Part shown: positions 47,946 through 57,440 of the stretch, piece after piece
Layout of the letters: the number at the start of each line of letters is the position of its first letter
Numbering within the stretch: position 1 is the first letter of the stretch
Origin: Moraxella sp.
GTDB lineage: Bacteria > Pseudomonadota > Gammaproteobacteria > Pseudomonadales > Moraxellaceae
DNA: 64,000 nucleotides
Reading direction: 5' to 3'
Assembly (NCBI GenBank): GCA_030528385.1
Contig: JAUMYZ010000003.1
Span: forward strand, 62,001-126,000
Made by a program: the position numbers and the translations under genes
Notes under the pieces: model-generated
Told to the model about the DNA's origin: nothing
Seen by the model: the letters and a program-made list of their open reading frames with translations, nothing else
Database searches by the model: none

Positions 47946-48722
47946 TTATCCTTGTAAGTGGGTTGATGTGGTGGGGCTGTTTTGTTGGCTTTTATGCCAG
48001 CCATAAAGCCCGACGATGGTATTGAGCTGATAAACACAGGTTTGAATGGCAAAAATATAATTGCCCGACATGACATTGACCGTCAACCAAAAACAATTGA
48101 CAACAGTCCATAGCCACCAACTGAACGAATAGCGCATCATCATCGCTGCTTGGGCGGTGATGGACAAAATAAATGCGACAACATTTACCCAAAAAAAGCT
48201 GATCGCGCCCAAAAATTGACCGCCATCGTCATCAATAATGCCATAACCTTGGTGAATGAGCCAGTCATTGAGCGACGGAAAGACCACCAAACCTGTGATG
48301 ATAAATAAGGTGGTGATGACCCAAACGTATTTGTTGGCGGCTTGGGGGAGCATGTCGCCGTCGCTGCTGGTGTTTTTTTGCCAAGAAACCACCCCACAGG
48401 CATGGGTAAAAAAATTAAACAAGGGCGCCAGCATAAGCCCCACAGCGCCTGCGGTGGCTTGAACAATCACTTCGCCTGATGTGGCAAGCATGCCAAACCC
48501 GTTGCCTATGATGTTTTTACGAAAGGACAGTCCCACCACACACAGCAGCCCGACATAAGAGACGCCCAAATAAAACCAATCCAACGCGGCGCGTTCAGTG
48601 GTTTGCCAAAAACCAACAAACAAAACCACAATGCCAAACAAAAACCAGCCAACCACCCAGTGTTTGCTCCAGTCTTGTTTGCCAAAACCAACGATGTTGT
48701 CTAAAAAAGCAATGTTTATCAT
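47946..48722 (-). CDS. pnuC: Nicotinamide riboside transporter PnuC
   Basis: This inner-membrane protein of 258 residues has seven to eight hydrophobic helices. SFSWWLWTVVNCFWLTVNV near the C-terminus matches the substrate-site Trp/Asn motif of PnuC, and NTIVGLYGWHK is also typical. It imports nicotinamide riboside for NAD synthesis. The gene precedes fhs on the minus strand. I see no NAD riboswitch upstream. Confidence 0.88.
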   Translation of the reverse strand: MINIAFLDNIVGFGKQDWSKHWVVGWFLFGIVVLFVGFWQTTERAALDWFYLGVSYVGLLCVVGLSFRKNIIGNGFGMLATSGEVIVQATAGAVGLMLAPLFNFFTHACGVVSWQKNTSSDGDMLPQAANKYVWVITTLFIITGLVVFPSLNDWLIHQGYGIIDDDGGQFLGAISFFWVNVVAFILSITAQAAMMMRYSFSWWLWTVVNCFWLTVNVMSGNYIFAIQTCVYQLNTIVGLYGWHKSQQNSPTTSTHLQG

Positions 48723-49203
48723 ATAGCAAAATTGTTGTCAATCGTCTGATGTGATGGTGTTTTGATAAAAGCAGCCCTTGTAGATATTTTGGTGCTCATC
48801 ATTGTCAATCACTCAAGATTGTGGTTTGCCACCAATGCCACCAATGCCACCAACGACGCAAGTCATTTGTGCGGTGCATGCTGGCGCTGACAAAGTGATG
48901 AATGGGCTGACAAAAATATTTGGTTGTTAAAATGCTGCCATAGAAGTTGTATTGGCAGACTGGCAAACGTTGATGTTTGACTGTATGGCACTGGCTTGTG
49001 GCGCGGTGTAAGCGCTCCAAACACAGCGACTTAAAATAACCAATAAGAATGTCTGTTGTCATGTTTTTAAAGTTTAAAGAAAATATGCACCATTGTTGTT
49101 TATTGTAACCATCAAACAAAATGGATTGCTAAAACAAAAATCACCACCATCTATATCACAACCTTAAGCGTTGTTTTTATTATAGCGTATCTTGGAGAGA
49201 TTT
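48723..49203. other. Intergenic region between pnuC and pspC-like gene
   Basis: This stretch of about 480 bases has no convincing gene. It contains three near-exact copies of a 9-base unit (GCCACCAAT) at about 48828-48855. Promoters for the two divergent genes must lie at its ends. Confidence 0.4.
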
Positions 49204-49473
49204 ATGGCAAAATTACAAAAATTGCACCGCTCACAAAACCATCGTATGTTGGCAGGCGTGCTTGGTGGCATCGCTGAGTATATTGGTTGGACGCCCACCG
49301 CGGTGCGCATTTTGTTTTGGCTGGTGATTATTTTAAGTGCTGGCGTTACTTTGCCAGTGGCGGCACTGGCGTATGGGTTGATGTGGATTTTGATGCCAGA
49401 AGCCACCCCGCAGTCTTATATTGAATACAATACCAGTGCGGTACAAAAATCCGCCAATCGCCATAAAACCTAG
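49204..49473 (+). CDS. PspC-domain membrane protein
   Basis: The 89-residue product is a PspC domain: RSQNHRMLAGVLGGIAEYIG followed by one membrane helix region (LFWLVIILSAGVTLPVAALA) and a short polar tail. GGAGAG precedes the ATG. PspC proteins sense envelope stress or stabilise membranes. The stop codon lies inside a perfect terminator hairpin. A second PspC domain is encoded 300 bases downstream. Confidence 0.85.
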   Translation: MAKLQKLHRSQNHRMLAGVLGGIAEYIGWTPTAVRILFWLVIILSAGVTLPVAALAYGLMWILMPEATPQSYIEYNTSAVQKSANRHKT

Positions 49474-49490
49474 GTTCGCCTAGGTTTTGT
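49465..49490 (+). terminator. Intrinsic terminator with UUCG tetraloop
   Basis: AAAACCTAGG (49465-49474) pairs with CCTAGGTTTT (49479-49488) around TTCG, a 10-base-pair perfect stem with an extra-stable tetraloop. The T-run at the end of the stem continues GTTTT. It overlaps the TAG stop codon of the PspC gene. Confidence 0.92.
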
Positions 49491-49775
49491 TTTGGTGCTT
49501 GGGGCGTGCCTGACATTGGTTTTTGCGATTAAAAGTGAGCTAAATCGCCAGATTTTTTAGGAAAAGTTTGCAGGCGATATAAATATATTGGCAAGGACTT
49601 TGACAACAAAAATCCAGAGTTAGCCAGTTTTAATGCAAAAATAACACGCCAAAACATTAACATAACAGCGTATTGTTTAGTTATGTAACGAATGTTGGGC
49701 ATGCCCTATTAACAAATATCGACAAAGGGTGATGGCTTTGTTAGTATATTTTGGCGTGTTGAAATAGGACAAAAT

Positions 49776-50336
49776 ATGAAATTTGCCACCCATTATGACA
49801 ATTTGGGCGTTGCCAAAAATGCCCAGCCTGAAGTTATCAAAGCCGCCTACAAAGCCCTTGCCCAAAAATACCACCCTGACCGCAATCCTAATAACCCTGA
49901 TGCCCAGCGGATTATGACCATCATCAATACTGCTTATCAGGTGTTAAGCGACCCTGCCAGCCGTGCCGAGCATGACCGCTGGATAGCCCAGCAACAAGCT
50001 AGGCAGAGCCAAACTGGGGCACAAGAAACCCATCAAAAACCCAAGCCCGAGCAGGTTTACCAAGAGTTTTATAACACCAAAACCAATGATACCAAACACA
50101 CTCAGCAAAACACGCCCAATACATCTGTAGCAACTTCTAAAAAACTGCACTGCTCTGACAGTCAGCGTCTGGTAGCAGGCGTGCTAGGCGGAATTGCCGA
50201 ATATGCAAACTGCCCACCCATCGTGGTGCGTGCGGTGTTTGTGCTGGCTGTGATTGTTGTCGCCAAAGCGAGCTGGTTTTTGGCACTGCTTATTTACGGT
50301 TTGTTGTGGTTTGTAATGCCCAAGAATGCTGATTAA
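49776..50336 (+). CDS. J-domain protein fused to a PspC membrane domain
   Basis: The 186-residue product begins with a J domain (residues 1-70: HYDNLGVAKNAQPEVIKAAY, HPD motif in QKYHPDRNP), which stimulates Hsp70 ATPase. After a polar Gln/Lys/Thr linker, residues about 125-186 form a PspC domain (CSDSQRLVAGVLGGIAEYAN, LLIYGLLWFVMP) with a membrane helix. The fusion would recruit DnaK to the inner membrane. The PspC half closely resembles the neighbour at 49204, which suggests local duplication and domain capture. The 302 bases between the two genes hold only the terminator and AT-rich sequence. Confidence 0.9.
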   Translation: MKFATHYDNLGVAKNAQPEVIKAAYKALAQKYHPDRNPNNPDAQRIMTIINTAYQVLSDPASRAEHDRWIAQQQARQSQTGAQETHQKPKPEQVYQEFYNTKTNDTKHTQQNTPNTSVATSKKLHCSDSQRLVAGVLGGIAEYANCPPIVVRAVFVLAVIVVAKASWFLALLIYGLLWFVMPKNAD

Positions 50337-50346
50337 AGGCTTGACA

Positions 50347-50955
50347 CTAAAGTGCTTTTTGTAGCGTGTCTGTATCGATAAGATGTCCCATTTTGTCTTG
50401 TTTGACAGTTAGATAGTCTTGGTTGTGGGCATTAACCCCAACAACGAGTGGTACTCGCTGAACGACTTCTATACCCAAATTGGTTAAATCATTGATTTTA
50501 TTTGGGTTATTTGTCATTAGGGCGACTTTGGATACACCAACATGGGCGAGCATGACCTGACACATCTCATAGGTGCGTGCGTCCGCTGGCAACCCCAAAA
50601 GCAAATTGGCTTCTAGGGTGTCGTGCCCTTGGTCTTGTAGGGCGTAGGCGCGGATTTTGTTGGTGAGCCCAATGCCGCGACCTTCTTGGCGCAAATACAA
50701 TATCGCCCCACAGCCGTGTGCTTGTATGGTCTGCATGGCAGCGGCAAGCTGTGGGCCACAATCGCATTTTAGTGAACCAAAAGCGTCGCCTGTTAGGCAC
50801 TCTGAATGGATACGAATGATGGGCAGTTTATTTTGTGTGTCTGGCAAGCCAACACTTAATAAAATGTGCTCTTGACCGTGTTCATTTTCAAAGACATGAA
50901 TGACAAACTCACCATAAACGGTGGGCAATTTGGCTTGGCTGATAAACTGATACAA
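50347..50955 (-). CDS. ribA: GTP cyclohydrolase II
   Basis: RibA opens the imidazole ring of GTP as the first step of riboflavin synthesis. The 202-residue product has the zinc site [20 protein letters not shown], the catalytic block [11 protein letters not shown], and TNNPNKI. Length matches stand-alone RibA. It ends 11 bases from the converging J-domain/PspC gene. Confidence 0.96.
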   Translation of the reverse strand: MYQFISQAKLPTVYGEFVIHVFENEHGQEHILLSVGLPDTQNKLPIIRIHSECLTGDAFGSLKCDCGPQLAAAMQTIQAHGCGAILYLRQEGRGIGLTNKIRAYALQDQGHDTLEANLLLGLPADARTYEMCQVMLAHVGVSKVALMTNNPNKINDLTNLGIEVVQRVPLVVGVNAHNQDYLTVKQDKMGHLIDTDTLQKAL

Positions 50956-51153
50956 AACAAATCCTATAAGATTGTATGAAAAATCAATGAAAAAGTGTCG
51001 CGATACAAGGTGTTTTTATGGCAAAAACACAGGCTATCTTGTACAATAGATTTGTTTTGCCAAAAAGCGTCTTATTATGCCACATTCTTTTTGACAAGCA
51101 AAATCCCTTTGTATTGATTATTTTAATAATGTCATTTGGAAAATTAGCCAGCC

Positions 51154-53280
51154 ATGTCAAGCCATTTTGCCCATTCGTCTGCTCGCCCCATACAACAATT
51201 TGATGAAATTTTAACCAAGCGTCCCACGACACCAATTTTGGACAAGGTGGACAGTCCTGACGATTTAAAGGACTTGTCTATGGATGAGCTTTTGCAGCTG
51301 GCAGACGAGCTGCGGGCGTTTTTGCTCTATTCGGTGGGGGTATCGGGCGGTCATTTTGGCGCAAATTTGGGGGTGGTGGAGCTGACGGTTGCTTTACATA
51401 CAGTGCTGCACGCGCCCGATGATAAGCTCGTTTGGGACGTGGGTCATCAAGCCTATGCGCACAAAGTCCTGACAGGAAGACGCGAGCGGCTGACCAGTAT
51501 CCGCGCCAAGGGGGGATTGACGGCGTTTCCAGAGCGCGACGAAAGCGAGTATGACACCTTTGGGGTGGGACACAGCTCAACGTCCATCTCAGCGGCGTTG
51601 GGCATGAGTTTGGCAAACCGCTTGCTTGGCAAAGATGACCGCGTGGTGGCGGTGATTGGCGATGGGGCGATGACGGGGGGCATGGCCTTTGAAGCGATGA
51701 ATGACGCGGTGCAACAAAATGCCAATTTGACGGTGGTGCTCAACGACAATGACATGTCTATCTCTCAAGCCATTGGTGGTTTTAGTCGTCATTTGGCGCG
51801 GCTGTGGCAACGGGGCTTGGCGATGGACATTGACAAACATGGCAATATCTTGATGACCAAACGTCAGATTAGTGCCGATGACCGCCGCGTGCGCCATTAT
51901 TTGCACATGGCAAATGACGCCTTTGAAAACATTTCTGGCAAATTGCCTGCCAAAATCAGCGACAAGATTGGCGAAACCATCGGTGGATTGTTGGGCAAAA
52001 ACGCGCCACCTGCACCATTGGCAGATAAAATCGCCGAAAAACTCGCCGACCACGTGTTTGCAGACAATTTGTTTAAGGCCATTGGTTTTACCTATCTTGG
52101 GCCTTTTGATGGACACGATTTATCCAAACTTATCAGCGTTTTTGAGCGTGCCAAATCGCTGAATGGCGCGGTGCTCATTCATGTGCATACAGTCAAGGGC
52201 AAGGGATTTTTGCCTGCCGAAGCCGACCCTGTGGGTTTTCATGCCATTGGTAAATTGCCCAAAGAAACACCCGCCCAAATCCCACCTGCCAAATCTGCCA
52301 AAAAGTACGCCCAAATCTTTGGTGAGTGGCTGATGGATACCGCCAAAACAGACGATAACATGGTCGCCATCACCCCAGCCATGTGCGAAGGTTCGGGCAT
52401 GGTAGATTTTGCCAAAGCCTATCCAGAGCGTTTTTTTGATGTGGCAATCGCCGAGCAGCACGCGGTAACTTTGGCGGCAGGCATGGCAACCAGCGGTGTG
52501 TTAAAGCCTGTGGTGGCGATTTATTCTACCTTTTTACAGCGCGGTTATGACCAGTTCATTCACGATGTGGCACTACAAAACTTAGACGTTACTTTTGCCA
52601 TTGATAGGGCAGGCTTGGTGGGCGAAGACGGCGCAACGCACGCAGGCGTGTTTGATTTGGCGTTTATGCGCTGCGTGCCAAATGTGGTGATTGCTGCGCC
52701 AAGTGATGAACATGAGTGTTATCATTTATTAAACGCTTGTTATCGTTATCAAGGCGTGTCTGCCATTCGCTATCCTAGGGGTGGCGGTGTTGGACGCAAA
52801 ATCATCAAAGAAACCAACGAAGCGTTTGTGATTGGTCAAGCCAAAACGGTTTGGCAAAGCGATGGTTTTATCAATCAAGCAAACAAAAAAGTTGCCCTAC
52901 TTGCCTTTGGCACGCGGTTGACAGACGCGCTGTTGGCGGCTCATGCTTTTTTTGACGACACAAAAACACCCATCACAGTGGTGGACATGCGCTGGGTCAA
53001 ACCATTGGATAAGGGCTTGTTAGACAACTTTGTCGCCTGTGGCGTTACACATTTTGTTACTGTAGAAGAACACCAAAAAATGGGCGGCGCTGGCTCGGCA
53101 GTGGGTGAGTATTTGGCAGCGGTTGGCTTTGTGGGGCGACTGCTGCAGCTTGGCATTGACGATATTTTTGTGGCGCATGGCAGCCATCAAGAGCAGTTGG
53201 CAGAGTGTGGCTTAGACACACAGGGAATATACCAAGCACTGACAAATATGGTGCGCCATGATGATAAAAAGGTGGTTTAA
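51154..53280 (+). CDS. dxs: 1-deoxy-D-xylulose-5-phosphate synthase
   Basis: Dxs joins pyruvate and glyceraldehyde-3-phosphate at the start of the MEP isoprenoid pathway. Visible are GGHFGANLGVVELTVALH, the thiamine diphosphate motif GDGAMTGGMAFEAMNDA, GPFDGHDL, IAEQHAVTLAAGMA and RYPRGGG. The 708 residues exceed the usual 620-640: about 30 extra residues at the N-terminus and an enlarged region near residues 215-305 before GFTYLGPFDGH. The first ATG has only a weak ribosome-binding site. Confidence 0.96.
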   Translation: MSSHFAHSSARPIQQFDEILTKRPTTPILDKVDSPDDLKDLSMDELLQLADELRAFLLYSVGVSGGHFGANLGVVELTVALHTVLHAPDDKLVWDVGHQAYAHKVLTGRRERLTSIRAKGGLTAFPERDESEYDTFGVGHSSTSISAALGMSLANRLLGKDDRVVAVIGDGAMTGGMAFEAMNDAVQQNANLTVVLNDNDMSISQAIGGFSRHLARLWQRGLAMDIDKHGNILMTKRQISADDRRVRHYLHMANDAFENISGKLPAKISDKIGETIGGLLGKNAPPAPLADKIAEKLADHVFADNLFKAIGFTYLGPFDGHDLSKLISVFERAKSLNGAVLIHVHTVKGKGFLPAEADPVGFHAIGKLPKETPAQIPPAKSAKKYAQIFGEWLMDTAKTDDNMVAITPAMCEGSGMVDFAKAYPERFFDVAIAEQHAVTLAAGMATSGVLKPVVAIYSTFLQRGYDQFIHDVALQNLDVTFAIDRAGLVGEDGATHAGVFDLAFMRCVPNVVIAAPSDEHECYHLLNACYRYQGVSAIRYPRGGGVGRKIIKETNEAFVIGQAKTVWQSDGFINQANKKVALLAFGTRLTDALLAAHAFFDDTKTPITVVDMRWVKPLDKGLLDNFVACGVTHFVTVEEHQKMGGAGSAVGEYLAAVGFVGRLLQLGIDDIFVAHGSHQEQLAECGLDTQGIYQALTNMVRHDDKKVV

Positions 53281-53504
53281 ATGGGCTTTGAGCCAACAGC
53301 TCAGGGCAAGCAGAGCATCTTTAATTCATAAAACAGATTGTGGCGCAAGATTAGGCTGGTTCGCCTTGTCAAATAACCTGTCTTAGCGCTGACACTGATA
53401 AAGCCATAGCAATTTGCCCCATTTTATTGTATCATGCAGCGCTTGGTTTGTGTGGTGGGTACAAACTTATTATTTAACATAATCTTAGTTTTTAAGGGTG
53501 AATT

Positions 53505-54332
53505 ATGGAACCGATGGTAGTGATTGCTTCGCAAGTTGCCAAAAAGGTGGGCTATGAAATCTTAAAGGCACACCAAAATCGTCATCGTTTGGAGCTGGCT
53601 GTTGAATCCAAAGGGGTTGATGGTCTGGTAACACAAATTGACCGTCATGCCGAAGAGTTGGCGATTGCTTTGTTAAAAGAAAGCTACCCAAACCATAGCT
53701 ATCTGGGTGAAGAGTTTGGTTTGCAAGAAGGTAAGGGGCAAGACAAAGCATGGTGCTGGATAATTGACCCATTGGATGGCACCCAAAACTTTGTCCATGG
53801 CGTGCCGCATTTTTGTGTGTCCATTGCTGTCCAAAAAAACGGCGTAACTGAACATGGCGTGGTCTATGACCCTGTGCGTGATGAGCTGTTCAGTGCCAGT
53901 CGTGGGCGCGGCGCTGTGCTCAATCAACGCCGATTGTCGGTTGGCGGCAGACAAACCATCGCTGGCGGATTTTTTAGCACGGGGCACCCGTTTGAGCGTA
54001 TGATTGATGGTGTGCGTACCAGTTTTGCTCGTCAGCATTTTGCCAGTTTGCAAGCCATTTGCGAGCAAGGGGGGCAGGTGCGTCGCTTGGGCTCAGCAGC
54101 GCTGGATTTGTGTTATGTGGCGGCAGCGCGTTTTGATGGCTATTTTGAGATGTCTATTAAGCCTTGGGACATCGCAGCAGGTGAGTTGATTGTTACCGAA
54201 GCGCGCGGCGTGGTGGTTGACCATAAAGGGGCAAACTCTGCTTTGAGCACAGGTTCGGTATTTGCTTGTAATGTTAAGTTGTTAAAACCACTCATGCAGT
54301 TGATTGTGCCAACTTGGGAAAATGTTTTGTAA
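53505..54332 (+). CDS. suhB: Inositol-1-monophosphatase family protein SuhB
   Basis: The 275-residue protein has the metal-binding motifs of the family: LGEEFGLQ, IDPLDGTQNFVHGVPHFCVS and PWDIAAGELIVTEARG. In gammaproteobacteria SuhB also binds NusG-containing antitermination complexes on rRNA operons, so both enzyme and rRNA-biogenesis roles are possible. GGTGAAT precedes the ATG. Confidence 0.94.
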   Translation: MEPMVVIASQVAKKVGYEILKAHQNRHRLELAVESKGVDGLVTQIDRHAEELAIALLKESYPNHSYLGEEFGLQEGKGQDKAWCWIIDPLDGTQNFVHGVPHFCVSIAVQKNGVTEHGVVYDPVRDELFSASRGRGAVLNQRRLSVGGRQTIAGGFFSTGHPFERMIDGVRTSFARQHFASLQAICEQGGQVRRLGSAALDLCYVAAARFDGYFEMSIKPWDIAAGELIVTEARGVVVDHKGANSALSTGSVFACNVKLLKPLMQLIVPTWENVL

Positions 54333-54600
54333 GCGTGTTGTGGATGCGCCAGCGCGTTTATCTGACTTTGATTGTTGCTTTGTGTCATCAGCCCAAGCCG
54401 CTGCCGCTTTTTGACCATAAAGCGTGATTGTGTCAGACTGTATTTGTACAAACACAAAGCATTGATGATTGATACAAAACAAGAATAATTAGCAACAATA
54501 ACAAAAATTGTGATAACTGCTGGTATAATGATTGTTATTAAGCTAAGAGTATTTTATAATGAAAAAGCGTTTTTTGGCGTTAATGAAAAGATAAGGAGTT

Positions 54601-55626
54601 ATGATGACCCGTTTGCCTGCTTTGCCAGCGCGTTTTGCTCAGCTTGCTGGTGTGAGTTTATTGAGTGCCATGTTATTTGCTTGTGGCGGTGATAAAGCGT
54701 CCACCAAAACAGACGCCGCTCCTGCCACCAATGAAGCCAAAACTTTGGCGATTACTGCCATTGTGGAACACCCTGCTTTGGACGATGTGCGTAAGGGTGC
54801 GCTTGAAGAACTGGCCAATCAAGGTTACACAGAAGGACAAAACCTAACGGTAAATTTCCAGTCTGCCCAAGGCAATATGGCAACCGCAGGACAAATCGCC
54901 AAGCAGTTTGTGGCGGACAATCCTGACGTCATCATCGCCATTGCCACACCATCGGCGCAGGCGGTGGCTTCTAATACGTCAACCATTCCTGTGGTGTTTT
55001 CGGCGGTAACTGACCCTGTTGAAGCAAAACTGGTCAGCAAGCTGGACGGTTCTGGCACAAACATCACGGGCGCGTCCGATGTGTTGCCACTTGAGCCACA
55101 GCTTGCATTGATTAAAGAGATTTTGCCAAATGTCAAAAATGTGGGCTTTATTTATAACCCAGGTGAAGTCAATTCAACCGTTACTCTTAAAGCCTTTAAA
55201 GAACAAGCTGTGGCGATGGGCATCAATGTGATTGAAGCGCCCGCCCAAAAATCTACCGACATCGCCATGGCAGCCAACAGTTTGGCAGGCAAGGTAGACG
55301 TGATTTATACACCAACCGACAATAACGTGGTCAGCGCCTATGAAGCCTTGGTCAAAGTTGCCAAAGAAGCCAAGATTCCCTTGGTGGGCGCAAGCACTGA
55401 TACGGTGGAGCGTGGCGCAATCGCAGCGCTTGGGGTAAATTACCATCATTTGGGCGTGGAAACTGGCAAAATCACCGCACGCATATTCAAAGGCGAGAAA
55501 GCTGGCGACATTGGTGTGTATAGCGCCCAAGAGCTGGATTTGTATGTCAGTCCCAAAAATGCCAGCGAGCAAGGCATTACCCTGCCACAAAGTGTGCTTG
55601 ACAAAGCCAAAAAAGTGGTGCAATAA
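54601..55626 (+). CDS. ABC transporter substrate-binding lipoprotein (ABC_sub_bind / TrpX-like)
   Basis: The 341-residue product has a lipoprotein signal peptide with lipobox LFAC (Cys near residue 23). The binding domain matches the ABC_sub_bind family: TAIVEHPALDDVRKGALEEL, IVVFSAVTDPVEAKLV-like wording (IPVVFSAVTDPVEAKLV) and YTPTDNNVVSAYEAL. Family members bind amino acids such as tryptophan or tyrosine. AAGGAGTT precedes two tandem ATG codons. Permease and ATPase genes follow on the same strand, completing an importer. Confidence 0.9.
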   Translation: MMTRLPALPARFAQLAGVSLLSAMLFACGGDKASTKTDAAPATNEAKTLAITAIVEHPALDDVRKGALEELANQGYTEGQNLTVNFQSAQGNMATAGQIAKQFVADNPDVIIAIATPSAQAVASNTSTIPVVFSAVTDPVEAKLVSKLDGSGTNITGASDVLPLEPQLALIKEILPNVKNVGFIYNPGEVNSTVTLKAFKEQAVAMGINVIEAPAQKSTDIAMAANSLAGKVDVIYTPTDNNVVSAYEALVKVAKEAKIPLVGASTDTVERGAIAALGVNYHHLGVETGKITARIFKGEKAGDIGVYSAQELDLYVSPKNASEQGITLPQSVLDKAKKVVQ

Positions 55627-55707
55627 GTTCTTATCATCATAGTGGTACAAATGCACGCTTAATTTGTTTGAGTTAAGCGTGTGTTTTATTTATAGTGTGG
55701 GGTTATT

Positions 55708-56631
55708 ATGTCGTGGATTGCCTTTTTTGGCGCCTTAGAAAGTGGATTGATTTATGCGTTGATGGCACTGGGCGTGCTGATTTCTTTTCGGATTTTGGAT
55801 TTTCCTGATTTGACCGCTGATGGCAGTTTTCCTTTGGGTGGGGCGGTGGCTGGATTGGCGATTGTGGCAGGCATCAATCCGTGGTTGGCGTGTGTCTTTG
55901 GTATGATGGCAGGCGCGATGGCGGGCGTGGTAACGGCGTGGCTCAATGTCAAACTTGGCATTTTGCACCTGTTGGCAGGGATTTTGGTGATGACCGCTTT
56001 GTATTCGGTCAATTTGCGTATTATGGGCGCACCAAACTTATCTTTGCTTGGTGAACCCACAGTATTTACACCATTTATTGAAGGCAATAATGGTGTTTGG
56101 GTGCGTGTGGTGGTTGCTGGCATTGTTGTGTTGGTGGCCAAGTTGTTGTTGGATTGGTTTTTTAGTACCGAAACAGGACTTGCCATGCGTGCCACAGGCT
56201 CAAACGTCAAGATGGCACAAGCCCAAGGCATCAACACACCGTGGATGATTGTGTTGGGCATGGCAATCAGTAATGGCTTGATTGCTTTGTCTGGAGCGCT
56301 GTTTGTACAAACCCAAGGCAGTGCCGATGTGTCTATTGGCATTGGCACCATCGTTATTGGTTTGGCGGCGGTGATTATTGGTGAGACGGTGCTGACTGCT
56401 AAAAAAATATTTTGGATTACTTTTTCGGTGATTGTCGGTGCGGTAATTTATAAATTATTTATTCAAGTTGCGCTGTCTAGTCAGCTGCTGCGCGGCATTG
56501 GTTTTGGCCCACAGGATTTAAATTTGGTAACATCGCTTTTGGTGGTGATTGCTCTGATGTTGCCAAAGTTTCGTTCTCGTGCCTTATCAGCGTTGGGGCT
56601 CGGGCGCAAAAAACCCAGCACTGCCAAATAA
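55708..56631 (+). CDS. ABC transporter permease (BPD_transp_2 type)
   Basis: This inner-membrane permease has 307 residues and about nine hydrophobic helices. LGVLISFRILDFPDLTADGS at the N-terminus and LAMRATGSNVKMAQAQGI in the middle are typical of permeases that partner ABC_sub_bind proteins. It lies 81 bases after the binding-protein gene and 14 bases before the ATPase gene. Confidence 0.92.
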   Translation: MSWIAFFGALESGLIYALMALGVLISFRILDFPDLTADGSFPLGGAVAGLAIVAGINPWLACVFGMMAGAMAGVVTAWLNVKLGILHLLAGILVMTALYSVNLRIMGAPNLSLLGEPTVFTPFIEGNNGVWVRVVVAGIVVLVAKLLLDWFFSTETGLAMRATGSNVKMAQAQGINTPWMIVLGMAISNGLIALSGALFVQTQGSADVSIGIGTIVIGLAAVIIGETVLTAKKIFWITFSVIVGAVIYKLFIQVALSSQLLRGIGFGPQDLNLVTSLLVVIALMLPKFRSRALSALGLGRKKPSTAK

Positions 56632-56645
56632 AAGGAGAATGTCCC

Positions 56646-57440
56646 ATGATGCAAGCAAGCGATTTGCGCTTAACTTTCAATCCTGGCACACCCATTGAAA
56701 ACCCTGCATTGCGTGGTATCAGCCTAAATATCCAAGACGGCGAGTTTGTAACTGTGATTGGCACCAATGGCGCGGGCAAGTCCACCTTTTTAAACACCAT
56801 CAGCGGTGCCCTAAAAGTGGACAGCGGCTCAATCGTCATCAATGGCACCGACGTTACCAAAAAACCCACCCACCAGCGCAGTCATTGGGTGGCGCGTGTG
56901 TTTCAAGACCCGATGGCGGGCACTTGTGAAGCCTTGACCATTGAAGAAAATATGGCGCTGGCGTACAAACGTGGCGACACACGCACATTAAAAGGGGCAC
57001 TCAATGGTCAAAATCGTGAACTGTTTCGTGAAAAATTGGCCATCTTAAAATTGGGGTTAGAAAACCGTTTGACCGACCGCATGGGGTTGCTCTCTGGTGG
57101 TCAGCGCCAAGCGGTGAGTTTGCTGATGGCAAGTTTGCAACCATCAAAGATTTTGTTGCTTGATGAGCACACTGCCGCGCTTGACCCAAAGACGGCGGCA
57201 TTTGTGTTGGAGCTGACTGATAAGATTGTCAGTGAAAACAAGCTGACCACCATGATGGTAACCCACTCTATGCAACAGGCACTGACTCACGGCACGCGCA
57301 CAGTCATGTTACATCGCGGGCAGGTGGTGCTTGATGTTTCTGGGCAGGAGCGCCAAGGCATGAGCGTTACTGACCTGCTGCATATGTTTGAAAAAACGCG
57401 CGGCGAGAAGGTGGAAGACGACAGTTTGATTTTGGGTTAG
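56646..57440 (+). CDS. ABC transporter ATP-binding protein
   Basis: The 264-residue ATPase has Walker A IGTNGAGKST, signature LLSGGQRQAV, Walker B ILLLDEHTAALD, and the switch His in MMVTHSM. AAAAGGAGAATGTCCC precedes the ATG. It powers the importer encoded just upstream. Its stop codon overlaps the stop of the converging GAPDH-like gene. Confidence 0.94.
   Translation: MMQASDLRLTFNPGTPIENPALRGISLNIQDGEFVTVIGTNGAGKSTFLNTISGALKVDSGSIVINGTDVTKKPTHQRSHWVARVFQDPMAGTCEALTIEENMALAYKRGDTRTLKGALNGQNRELFREKLAILKLGLENRLTDRMGLLSGGQRQAVSLLMASLQPSKILLLDEHTAALDPKTAAFVLELTDKIVSENKLTTMMVTHSMQQALTHGTRTVMLHRGQVVLDVSGQERQGMSVTDLLHMFEKTRGEKVEDDSLILG

Noticed and set aside
48805-49119. 104-residue minus-strand frame ending RWWHWWHWWQ
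   Set aside because: The Trp/His run comes from a 9-base tandem repeat, the rest has no protein-like pattern, and there is no ribosome-binding site.
51154-53280. Frame error or gene fusion explaining the long Dxs (708 residues)
   Set aside because: All motifs are in one frame and order; the extra length is spread over an N-terminal extension and one enlarged loop, consistent with lineage variation.
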